From: Pantoea sp. alder81
GTDB taxonomy: Bacteria > Pseudomonadota > Gammaproteobacteria > Enterobacterales > Enterobacteriaceae
Length of the DNA: 64,000 nucleotides
Direction of reading: 5' to 3'
NCBI RefSeq assembly: GCF_020179835.1
Contig: NZ_JAIUDA010000003.1
Location: 310,001 to 374,000 of the forward strand
The notes under the pieces were generated by a model, which ran no database searches, was not told the origin of the DNA, and was given only the letters and a program-made list of their open reading frames with translations. Position 1 is the first letter of the stretch; every line of letters begins with the position of its first letter. Below are positions 48,634 to 57,461 of this stretch, piece after piece. The translations under genes and the position numbers were made by a program.

Positions 48634-50978
48634 CTGGCATCCGAAGATTTTTCCCGCTCTGCTACCCACTCGCGCAACACATCAACATCATGCCGCCACT
48701 CATGTTTTAGTTCGTCGATCCACTCTTGCACGTTGTCCCACCATGCTGGCAATTCCGGCGACTGGATCTGTTTCGACAGTTTCTGCAGATGCAGCAGCCC
48801 CACCGAGCCCGCCGCACCTTTAATTTTATGCCCCTCTTCCGCGATACCCTTTTGATCACGCGCCATCATGTTGGAATCCAGTACGTCGAGATAGCCCGGC
48901 ATCATCTGCTCAAACATCGTCAGGCTTTGTGTAATCAATCCTGGGCCGACCAATTCGATATACTGTTCCAGCATCTCTACATCGAGCAGCATGCGCGAGT
49001 GTTCGTCTGAGGAGGCCTGAACCTCCTCTACCGGTTCACCCTGGTAATCCCAGAACTTTTTGATCATCGCGGTTAGTGCCGGCACCGCCAGCGGCTTGCT
49101 CAGCACATCATCCATACCGGCATCGAGATACTCTTTCTTATCCTTCAGCACGTTGGCGGTCAGTGCCACCAGCGGCGGTAGTGCCACGCCCGCATGGCGC
49201 TGATGAATGGCGCGCGACACATCCAGTCCGGTCATATCCGGCAATTGGATATCCAGCAGCACCAGATCAAATTCCTGCGGATCGAACATTGCCAGTGCTT
49301 CAGTGCCGGTCATCGCCACTTCCACGCTGCAGCCGAGCTTCTCCAGAACCGAACTGGCAACAATAACGTTGAGTTCAATATCTTCGACCAGCAAGACGTG
49401 CAGCGCCGGCAGCGGCATGCTGTCGTCGAGATCTTCGTCTTCCACTTCATCGGCCACACGTGGTGCTTTAATCTCAACCACAAAGCATGAGCCCTGCCCC
49501 GGCGCGCTGCTCACGCTGATGTCACCGCCCATCGCCTGTGCCAGGCGGCGTGAAACTGCCAGGCCAATACCGGTACCGGTAGCCGGTTTGCCGCCGTGCT
49601 GATCTTTCACCTGGTAATACATCGCGAAGATCTTGTCCTGCTCTTCCTGCGGAATCCCCATGCCAGAATCCTGCACTTCAAAGCGCAATGTTTCGTCCTG
49701 GCGATAGGCAACGCGCACCACAATTTCGCCCTGCTGGGTGAATTTCACCGCGTTACCGATCAGGTTCCACAAAATCTGACGCAGGCGCGTGCCGTCAGCA
49801 GAGATGATATGCGGCAGCGGTAGCTCTGGGGCCATCACGAACTTCAGCCCTTTTGGTTGCGCCAGTAACCCGGAGAGGTTTTCCAGATCGGCAAGGAAGC
49901 CGGTGAAGTCGAGCGGCTGATTATCCAGCTGCACTTTGCGGCGCTCGATTTTGTCCACTTCAATCACGTCATTAAAGATGTTGCCAAGGGTGATGGCCGA
50001 GACATGAATGGTTTTAAGGTACTTCAGCTGTTCCTGGTTAAGATCGGTATCCAGCAAAATGCGGCTCAGGCCGACAATGCCATTCAGCGGCGTACGCAGC
50101 TCGTGGCTGATAGTAGAAATAAAGGTGGTCTTCTCACGGCTGGCGTTCTCCAGCGCGTCCTGATAGCGCTTACGCTCGGTAATATCGCGACCAAAGCCCA
50201 TCAGGCCACTGCGTTTACCCACGCGGTCGTAATACGGCACTTTACGGATTTCGAAGCAGGCTTTGCGCCCGTCGGGGTATTGCAGCCACTGTTCGTACGT
50301 CAGGGAGACATTATGGCGGAATACCTTCTCATCGGTCTCCAGCACCTTGGTGGCGGCATCTTCATCGTAGATATCGCGTGGCGTCAGGCCAATCAGCTGC
50401 TTCTCGCTCATGCCGGTCAGTAACTCCATCGCGCGGTTACAGCCGGAGAACTGCTTGTCGATATTGCGGTAGAACACTAAATCCGGCGAGGCATCGAGGA
50501 AGGAACGTAAGAAAGAAGATTGCTGCTCCAGCTCGATCTGCGCCTGTTCGCGACGCGCCATCTCTTCGCGCAGTTTATCCATCACCTGCTCGCGCGCCTG
50601 CTCCGCTTTAATACGGTCGTTAATTTCCTGATTCAGCTGAGCGATGGTCTCTTTCATTTGCTGATTGAGTTCCAGATCGCGCGTGCGCATCTCTTCCAGC
50701 TTGTCGACCAACTTCGTCAGGCGCTGGCGCGACTCTTCCAACTGATCCACCACCACCGAAAGAAAATAAACGGCCCAGGGCGTAATCAACAGACCAAAGA
50801 ACACCGATCGCACCACGTCGATGCTTTCGACATGACCACGCAGCACCATGGTGACCGCCATCTGCACCACCATCGCCAGCACCACCAATGCCGAGGCTAG
50901 CAGCAGCGAGAAACGCACCAGCCCCAGCTTGACCATCAAATCAACGTAGTACTGCGCTAAAAGACGAATCTGTTTCAT
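48624..50978 (-). CDS. arcB: Aerobic respiration control sensor kinase ArcB
   Basis: ArcB is a tripartite hybrid kinase that senses quinone redox state and phosphorylates ArcA. The 784-aa protein has two N-terminal membrane helices (about 23-77), a coiled-coil linker and a PAS domain. His292 (ISHELRTPL), receiver Asp576 (LLDIQLPDM) and HPt His717 (EEGHKIKGAAGS) fall at exactly the E. coli residue numbers. The two redox-active cysteines, Cys180 and Cys241, are also conserved. Start MKQIRLLAQYYVDL; ten upstream codons of open frame are not counted. Neither elbB nor yhcC flanks it. Confidence 0.97.
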   Translation of the reverse strand: MKQIRLLAQYYVDLMVKLGLVRFSLLLASALVVLAMVVQMAVTMVLRGHVESIDVVRSVFFGLLITPWAVYFLSVVVDQLEESRQRLTKLVDKLEEMRTRDLELNQQMKETIAQLNQEINDRIKAEQAREQVMDKLREEMARREQAQIELEQQSSFLRSFLDASPDLVFYRNIDKQFSGCNRAMELLTGMSEKQLIGLTPRDIYDEDAATKVLETDEKVFRHNVSLTYEQWLQYPDGRKACFEIRKVPYYDRVGKRSGLMGFGRDITERKRYQDALENASREKTTFISTISHELRTPLNGIVGLSRILLDTDLNQEQLKYLKTIHVSAITLGNIFNDVIEVDKIERRKVQLDNQPLDFTGFLADLENLSGLLAQPKGLKFVMAPELPLPHIISADGTRLRQILWNLIGNAVKFTQQGEIVVRVAYRQDETLRFEVQDSGMGIPQEEQDKIFAMYYQVKDQHGGKPATGTGIGLAVSRRLAQAMGGDISVSSAPGQGSCFVVEIKAPRVADEVEDEDLDDSMPLPALHVLLVEDIELNVIVASSVLEKLGCSVEVAMTGTEALAMFDPQEFDLVLLDIQLPDMTGLDVSRAIHQRHAGVALPPLVALTANVLKDKKEYLDAGMDDVLSKPLAVPALTAMIKKFWDYQGEPVEEVQASSDEHSRMLLDVEMLEQYIELVGPGLITQSLTMFEQMMPGYLDVLDSNMMARDQKGIAEEGHKIKGAAGSVGLLHLQKLSKQIQSPELPAWWDNVQEWIDELKHEWRHDVDVLREWVAEREKSSDARKK

Positions 50979-51863
50979 CACGAGCTCCCTGAACGAAATC
51001 TGGCTCATGATAGCGTAATTATCTCGGCACTGCGCCGACTCAGCGTGTCATTGCCTGCTGATTTTGCCTCATTATGGTGCATCGCAGCGCCATTTCGCCG
51101 ATGTTCGCGTCGTTATGCGTAAATTGCTTGACTAAATCTGCCAACTGAATAATCTGGAGGGCCGCGCTTTTGCGACCCTTTTGTTACATCCCGTGCTATT
51201 CAGCCCCCCGGCAGCCATTCCATCTGATGGTTGCGTCTTGTTATTGCATATTCATTCAACTTTAGCGCTGTTTTACTCACACCCACCCTGATTAATTTTA
51301 CTAATGACAGACCTATTTTGATTCAAATATGACGCCATAAGAAAAACAGATACATCCTGTGCGTCAAACCGCCCCAACAGAATTTTATGCTGATGCCATG
51401 CAGTTATTCAGCATTGTTTATATATATGAGGCGCACCTCACAGTGAGACGGCTCACACTTCATAGGGGAATCAGAATCGTCAGATTGACACTTATTTACG
51501 TAATAAATTGTTCATAATCATTAAGTTAAATCGTTAAAAAGGCTATTACCCGCATCAAAGCTGGCTATTTGACCTGAGTTCGCTTTCCCGATAAGTTGGA
51601 ATTCCGCTGGATGCTTTCCAGTCGGGACTGTGTCTCGGCATATCTATGCAGCAAGAAATTCCCTCTGGATGCAAGTTATCTCCCGTAAGAGACCGGAAGT
51701 AAGAGCAGCTCATCAAGGACGACAACATAATCTCTTGAGAGCCTTTGCTCGGTATTGCGACGTCCGCGTTTAAGCGGCGAAAACGAATTTGATACAGCAC
51801 GCAGCAGTGCTCTGTGCTTGAAATAATGCAGGTAATGTCAAAAGCAGTTTAAGGAGACCCTCA
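50979..51863 (+). promoter_or_regulatory. Long gene-free region and putative structured leader upstream of the glutamate synthase-like gene
   Basis: E. coli yhcC would occupy this interval; no coding sequence is seen. The left half is AT-rich, with TTGACA at 51485-51490 as a possible -35, though no well-spaced -10 is obvious. From about 51580 to 51850 many inverted repeats occur. TCCCGA (51586-51591) pairs with TCGGGA (51622-51627), enclosing a CTGGA/TCCAG hairpin (51607-51621). GCATA/TATGC, CCGC/GCGG and AGCAC/GTGCT follow. This suggests a transcript leader of about 300 nt. It ends with AAGGAG eight bases before the ATG. Confidence 0.45.
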
Positions 51864-54800
51864 ATGTCCACTCAAAAACCTCATCCATATGGTTTGTATG
51901 ATCCATCAGCAGGAAGCGATAGCTGTGGTGTCGGGTTTATTACCCGTAAGGACGGCGAGCAGACCCATGAGATCCTGCAGATGGCGCATAGCGCACTGTG
52001 CACGGTACCGCACCGTGGCGGGATGTCTGCTGAGGGCGTGGGCGATGGCGCAGGTGTCAACGTCGACCTTTCTTTGAACTTCTTCCGCAAAGTCACCGGC
52101 CAACCGCTGGAAGCGGGTCGCTTTGGCGTCGGTAACTTCTTCGTGCCGAAAGATGCCGAGCTGCGTGCGAACGCAGAGCGTCTGGTGGAAGAAACCCTCG
52201 CTGCCCATAACTTCCCTGTGCTGATGAAGCGCGATATGCCGCTGGACGGCAGCGTGACGCGCCCTGCCGCTCTGCAATTCCAGCTGCCGATTGTGCAGTG
52301 GATCTTTGCGGCACCGCAGGAAGTCACAGAGCAACTCGAGTTCGAGCGCCACATCTATCGTGCGCTGCTGGACATCGAAGCGCGTGCCTTTACTGAAAGC
52401 GAATTCGGCGGCCTCTATCCGCTGTCGCTCTCTTCACGCACCCAGGTGTTTAAAGCACGCCTGAACTCCAATGAAGTGATTCCGTACTTCAAAGATTTGA
52501 CCGATGCCGATCATCAGGTGCGCGGGCTGTTCTTCCATACCCGCTTCTCGACCAACACCGATCCGCACACCACCATGGCGCAGCCGTTCCGCCTGATGGC
52601 GCACAACGGTGAGCTGAACACCGACCGTAAAAACCGCATTGCAGAAGCTGCCCTGATGCTGGCGCGCGGTAAGAAAATTGTGCGTCCAAAAGGTCAGTCC
52701 GATAGCTCGCGTCTTGACCAGAGCATCCATAGCCGTTTGATGGAAGATAATCTCGACCTGATTAATGCCGTAGTGTCGATGATGCCGCCAGCATGGGAGA
52801 ACGATACCTCGCTGTCGAATGAAGTGCGCGCGATGCTGGAGTACTTCTCCCTTTATGAAGAGAAGAATGATGGCCCGGCTGCACTGATCTTCGGTAATGG
52901 CGAAGTGATCGGGGCGCGCCTTGACCGCCTCGGCCTGCGTCCATTGCGTTCAGTCGAAACCGCTGAGTACATCGGTGCGATGTCAGAAGCCGGCCAGATC
53001 GCCTTCCCACCGGAAAGCGTACTGCGCCGCGGTCGCATCGAAGCAGGCGGCATGCTTTATTACGATCACAAAGAAAAACGCTCTTACACCACGGTGGAAG
53101 CGCTGGAAAAACTGGCCGCAGAGAAAGATTACCTTTCACTGTTGAGCGCAGCACGCGTAGACCTGCACGATCTGCCTGAAATTCAGGCGGAACAGTTAGG
53201 TTCTCCGCTGCGTTATCGTGGTGATCTGCAAACCTATCAACGTTTCGTGGCTTACTACTACAACCAGGAAAGCTTCAAATTCATGATGGACCCGATGCTG
53301 CAAACCGGCGCTGAGAAGATCTCGGCGATGGGTTACGGCAACGCCATCAATGGCCTGTCCGACCACGAAGGCGGCATGGCGCACTACTTCTCACAACGTT
53401 TTGCTCAGGTTACCAACCCGCCACTGGACTCCATCCGTGAAGCGGACGGTATGACGCTGCGCGTGGCGCTGGGTGCGAAACCGCATCTCGGCCGTAGCAA
53501 AGGTCAGCAGGTTATCGTGCCTACGCCGATCCTGACGCACCTCGACATGCTGCGTCTGCGCGAGCAAACCGTCGCACCTTATGCACGCTTTGAAATGCTG
53601 TATGAGCCAGTCGTGGGCAAAGATATCGTCAGCCGTGCGGCCAACGCCAATGCGCTGGAAAACGCCATCGATAACCTGGCACAGCAGGTCGTAGATTTCG
53701 CACGCCAGCAAGGCGGCATCGCAGTCATCACTGACCGCCACATCTCTTCGACTCACGCGGCGATTCCAATGCTGCTGATGGTTTCTGCCATTAACCAGCG
53801 TCTGGTGCAGGAAGGTCTGCGTCTGGATGTTTCTCTGGTGGTAGAAAGCGGACAGAGTATCTCCTCTCACCACATCGCAGCCACTTTAGGCTTTGGTGCG
53901 TCCGCGGTTTATCCGCTCGGCGTGCAGATGCGTGCTGAAGAGAAATATGGCGAAGGTGAAGAAGGTAACAAAGCCTTCAAACGCTATGCCAAAGCAGCCG
54001 AAAAAGCCTTGATGAAAACCATGGGTAAAGTGGGTCTCTGTACCGTTGAGAGCTACAGCTGTGGTGAGTTCTTTGAACCTAACTTCCTGAATACCGATGA
54101 TCCGGTATTGAAGAAGTACTTCCCGAATATCAAAACCCCAGTGGGCGGCGCAGGCTTCCCGGCTATCGCTCAGATGGCAGCAGACTGGCATCAGAGCTCG
54201 CTGAAAATTCAGGGCGAGGCGGAAGTGCCACTGCTCGGCTTGTTCAAAGAGCGTGCGGAAGGCGCAGGTCACTCTTACGGCACCATCGCCGTACGTACCT
54301 TTATTGATATGACGGAACAGCCGATTCGCTTCGCTGACAAAGCGCGTGAAGAAGATAACTTCATCCGCCTGATGACGCTGGCCAAACTGGATAATGCCTT
54401 CAACATCAAAGCTGAGGCCTTCAAAGACAGCAGCTTCGAGCGCATCCCGAACGAGGTGATTGACTCACTGGCGATCACGCCGGATTACCGTCAATTCTCC
54501 AGCTTGATGCATGCGGAACGCAAACGTCGTCCAGCAGCACTACGTGACATCCTCGCGCTGCCGTGCGATTTGACCCATGTCGACAGCGAAGCGGAGTTTG
54601 GTCGCAAACTGGGTCGCTACTCACTGGTCAACAATGGTTTTGCCACGCGTGGACTGAAGTGTGAAGCAGTGGACGGCAGCCTGAATCAGTTCGAACTGCG
54701 CCTGATTGATTCTATCGCAGGATTGAAGCCAGAAAATGAACGTCTGGAAGCGCTGGCACGTGCCCTGAAAACGCGTTTCAACGATGACATCGAAAGCAGC

Positions 54801-57395
54801 AGCGTAGCCGACGGTGTATTGCACATCACCGCTTACGGTAAAGCGGCAGATTACCTGTCACTGATCTTTACCGCGCTGCCTTCGCTGCCGCTGGCAGAGA
54901 TCCAACCGGCACACGAAATCACCCGTACCTTCGCCTCAGGCGCGATGAGCCACGGTGCATTGGTCGCGCCTGCGCACGAAGCCGTGGCGCACGGCACCAA
55001 CATGGTCGGCGGCATGAGTAACTGTGGTGAAGGTGGCGAGCACTATTCCCGTCACGGCACCATCCGCGCGTCACGCATTAAGCAATTGGCGTCAGGTCGT
55101 TTCGGCGTCTGGGCGGCTTATCTGGCCGACCCAATGCTGGAAGAGCTTGAGATCAAAATCGGTCAGGGCGCGAAGCCGGGTGAAGGCGGCCAGCTGCCAG
55201 CACCGAAAGTCACCGTGGAGATCGCTGCAGCGCGTGGCGGTACGCCAGGTGTTGAGCTGGTTTCACCACCGCCGCACCACGACACCTATTCCATCGAAGA
55301 TTTGGCGCAGCTGATCCACGACTGTAAAGCGGCGCGCGTGCGCGTCATCGTCAAACTGGTGTCTTCAGAAGGTATCGGCACCATCGCGGTCGGCGTGGCG
55401 AAAGCGGGCGCAGACGTGATTAACGTGGCAGGTAATACCGGTGGTACCGGTGCGGCCTCGGTCACCAGCCTGAAATATACCGGCCGCGTCGCTGAAATCG
55501 GTATCGCAGAAGTGCATCAGGCGCTGTGCGCGAATGGCCTGCGTGACAAAGTTCAATTGCGTTGCTCCGGAGCACAACAAACCGGTAGCGATGTGATCAA
55601 ATCGGCCCTGCTCGGCGGCGATAGCTTCGAGTTCGGCACCACCGCGCTGATGATGCTGAAATGCGTGATGGCGAAAAACTGTAACGTCAAATGCCCGGCC
55701 GGTTTAACCACCAACGCCGAAGCTTTTGATGGCGATCCGCGTCAGCTGGCGCAGTACTTCGTTAACGTGGCGCAGGAAGTGCGTGAGTTCCTCGCCCGCC
55801 TCGGCTTGCGTTCACTGCGCGAAGCGCGCGGTCGTTCTGACCTGCTGCACCTGATGGATCATCCGCTGGAAGTGGGCAAACTGGATCTGCGTGCCATGTT
55901 GACCGTGGTGCCAGAGCAGAAGATCGCTAAGCCGGTCTATCTGGAAAAAGATTTTGAGCTGGATGATGGCTGGGTTGAAGAGTTGAAAACTCAGCTGATT
56001 GGCCAGGCGAGCCGCGATATCGCGCTCGGCGCAGGCATCACCCTGAATAACCGTAACAAGAGTGTTGGCGGCCAGTTGGCCATCGACATCGAGCGCATGC
56101 TGAATCATGAACTGTCTGCTGAACAACGTGCTGCACTGCCAGCGGTGTTCAAAGACGATCGTGGCCGTCACTACCTGGCACCGCGCACCGTGAACATCCA
56201 CACCAGCGGATCTGCCGGCCAGTCATTTGGTGCCTTCTGCAACGATGGTATGCAAATGAAGCACTACGGCACCTGTAATGACGGCGTGGGTAAAGGTCAG
56301 TGCGGTGGCGAGCTGGTGGTGATGTCTCCAGGCGGCGGCGCGCAAGACAGCGATGGCAACGTGCTGATCGGTAACTTCGCGCTGTTCGGCGCGACCGGTG
56401 GCCGCTTGTTCGTACAAGGCCAGGCGGGCGACCGTTTTGCGGTACGTAACTCTGGTGCAACCGCAGTCGTCGAAGGCGTCGGTGATTTCTGCTGCGAATA
56501 CATGACCAACGGTGCGATTTTGAACCTCGGCACCTTTGGTAAAGGCTTCGGTAACGGCATGAGCGGTGGCTTTGCTTACCAGTACGATCCGTACGGCGCA
56601 TTAGCGGGACACGCGGCAGGTGACTCCGTACTGTTCGGTTCCATCGCTGACGAAGACGAACTGGCGCAGGTTCACAAGCAAGCGGTACTGACCATGCTTA
56701 ACTGGCATCTGGACGCGACGCAATCTCCTCGTGCAGCCTGGCTGCTGGAAAATTGGGAAACCGAGTGCCACCACTTTGTCTATGTGATGCCGCGTTCGCT
56801 GCTGCTGTATCAAGACGGCGGCGAGATCCTGAAAGCGAAATCGCGCAAGGATCTGCTGGAAGAGCTGTCAACGTCACTGGCTGCGCATCAGGTTGCCAAG
56901 TTCAAAGCGGCATGGCGTACAGGCAAAACCATTGCGGATGGCGCAGTACCGGCTTACGGTGCGACCGATACGGCAGAGATGTTCGTATTGCTTAACAACT
57001 ACACCGTACTGAGCTTCGCGCAGCAGTTGGCGCTGGGCAAACTGCCGAAAGGCACGCCAGTGGAAGATGCGGCGGTCGAGAAAGCGGTTCGTAACCTGCT
57101 GATGACCGAAGATTTTGCGCTGGTGAGCAAACTGCAACGCCATGCGCGCTCAGCGATTGAGAGCTACAGCGATGACGAACTGGCGAGTCTGATTGCGGCC
57201 AAACGTATGTCCGATTACAAAGCGGCGCTGACGCAACGTAACATTCGCTCCATGGACAGCCTGGCAACCTACGGGTGGATCATTTATCAGGATGCGCGTA
57301 ACCGCGATGTGCTGGGTCATCTGCCTGATTTTGAAGAGCTGTTTGCACGCGCTGCGCTGCCAGAAATCGCCGCTGCTGTCGGGAAACTTTCCTGA
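51864..57395 (+). CDS. Variant glutamate synthase large-subunit-like protein (GltB family), 1843 aa
   Basis: The gene sits where E. coli has gltB (about 1500 aa) but encodes 1843 aa. A class II glutaminase domain starts at Cys21 (SCGVGF) after a 20-residue propeptide. It has PHRGGM, RFSTNTDPH and AHNGELNT (Asn248), so glutamine hydrolysis is expected. The FMN synthase domain begins near 1015: SNCGEGGE (1052-1059; usually SNSGEGGE), GNTGGTGAA (1190-1198) and RCSGAQQTG (1233-1241; usually xxDGGxxTG). The Fe-S cysteines are 1267, 1273 and 1277, Cx5Cx3C rather than E. coli Cx5Cx4C. A Gly-rich beta-helix follows, then about 190 extra residues (1650-1843) I do not recognise. The start has AAGGAG. 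No gltD follows; a diflavin reductase gene does, 66 bp downstream. Glutamate synthesis is likely but not proven. Confidence 0.85.
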   Translation: MSTQKPHPYGLYDPSAGSDSCGVGFITRKDGEQTHEILQMAHSALCTVPHRGGMSAEGVGDGAGVNVDLSLNFFRKVTGQPLEAGRFGVGNFFVPKDAELRANAERLVEETLAAHNFPVLMKRDMPLDGSVTRPAALQFQLPIVQWIFAAPQEVTEQLEFERHIYRALLDIEARAFTESEFGGLYPLSLSSRTQVFKARLNSNEVIPYFKDLTDADHQVRGLFFHTRFSTNTDPHTTMAQPFRLMAHNGELNTDRKNRIAEAALMLARGKKIVRPKGQSDSSRLDQSIHSRLMEDNLDLINAVVSMMPPAWENDTSLSNEVRAMLEYFSLYEEKNDGPAALIFGNGEVIGARLDRLGLRPLRSVETAEYIGAMSEAGQIAFPPESVLRRGRIEAGGMLYYDHKEKRSYTTVEALEKLAAEKDYLSLLSAARVDLHDLPEIQAEQLGSPLRYRGDLQTYQRFVAYYYNQESFKFMMDPMLQTGAEKISAMGYGNAINGLSDHEGGMAHYFSQRFAQVTNPPLDSIREADGMTLRVALGAKPHLGRSKGQQVIVPTPILTHLDMLRLREQTVAPYARFEMLYEPVVGKDIVSRAANANALENAIDNLAQQVVDFARQQGGIAVITDRHISSTHAAIPMLLMVSAINQRLVQEGLRLDVSLVVESGQSISSHHIAATLGFGASAVYPLGVQMRAEEKYGEGEEGNKAFKRYAKAAEKALMKTMGKVGLCTVESYSCGEFFEPNFLNTDDPVLKKYFPNIKTPVGGAGFPAIAQMAADWHQSSLKIQGEAEVPLLGLFKERAEGAGHSYGTIAVRTFIDMTEQPIRFADKAREEDNFIRLMTLAKLDNAFNIKAEAFKDSSFERIPNEVIDSLAITPDYRQFSSLMHAERKRRPAALRDILALPCDLTHVDSEAEFGRKLGRYSLVNNGFATRGLKCEAVDGSLNQFELRLIDSIAGLKPENERLEALARALKTRFNDDIESSSVADGVLHITAYGKAADYLSLIFTALPSLPLAEIQPAHEITRTFASGAMSHGALVAPAHEAVAHGTNMVGGMSNCGEGGEHYSRHGTIRASRIKQLASGRFGVWAAYLADPMLEELEIKIGQGAKPGEGGQLPAPKVTVEIAAARGGTPGVELVSPPPHHDTYSIEDLAQLIHDCKAARVRVIVKLVSSEGIGTIAVGVAKAGADVINVAGNTGGTGAASVTSLKYTGRVAEIGIAEVHQALCANGLRDKVQLRCSGAQQTGSDVIKSALLGGDSFEFGTTALMMLKCVMAKNCNVKCPAGLTTNAEAFDGDPRQLAQYFVNVAQEVREFLARLGLRSLREARGRSDLLHLMDHPLEVGKLDLRAMLTVVPEQKIAKPVYLEKDFELDDGWVEELKTQLIGQASRDIALGAGITLNNRNKSVGGQLAIDIERMLNHELSAEQRAALPAVFKDDRGRHYLAPRTVNIHTSGSAGQSFGAFCNDGMQMKHYGTCNDGVGKGQCGGELVVMSPGGGAQDSDGNVLIGNFALFGATGGRLFVQGQAGDRFAVRNSGATAVVEGVGDFCCEYMTNGAILNLGTFGKGFGNGMSGGFAYQYDPYGALAGHAAGDSVLFGSIADEDELAQVHKQAVLTMLNWHLDATQSPRAAWLLENWETECHHFVYVMPRSLLLYQDGGEILKAKSRKDLLEELSTSLAAHQVAKFKAAWRTGKTIADGAVPAYGATDTAEMFVLLNNYTVLSFAQQLALGKLPKGTPVEDAAVEKAVRNLLMTEDFALVSKLQRHARSAIESYSDDELASLIAAKRMSDYKAALTQRNIRSMDSLATYGWIIYQDARNRDVLGHLPDFEELFARAALPEIAAAVGKLS

Positions 57396-57461
57396 TAGCA
57401 GCACCAATGAATGTGTGTATATTGACTGAACATCACGAGACGGGTTTGAGTACAGATATCC

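Noticed and set aside
51555..51800. 81-codon minus-strand ORF upstream of the glutamate synthase-like gene
   Set aside because: No recognisable domain, no ribosome site, and it lies across the inverted-repeat leader; it looks like chance.
51864..57395. The 1843-aa GltB-like frame as a sequencing error or gene fusion artefact
   Set aside because: All expected GltB motifs occur once, in order and in one frame, codon usage is even throughout, and the C-terminal part continues smoothly, so it reads as a genuine long protein.
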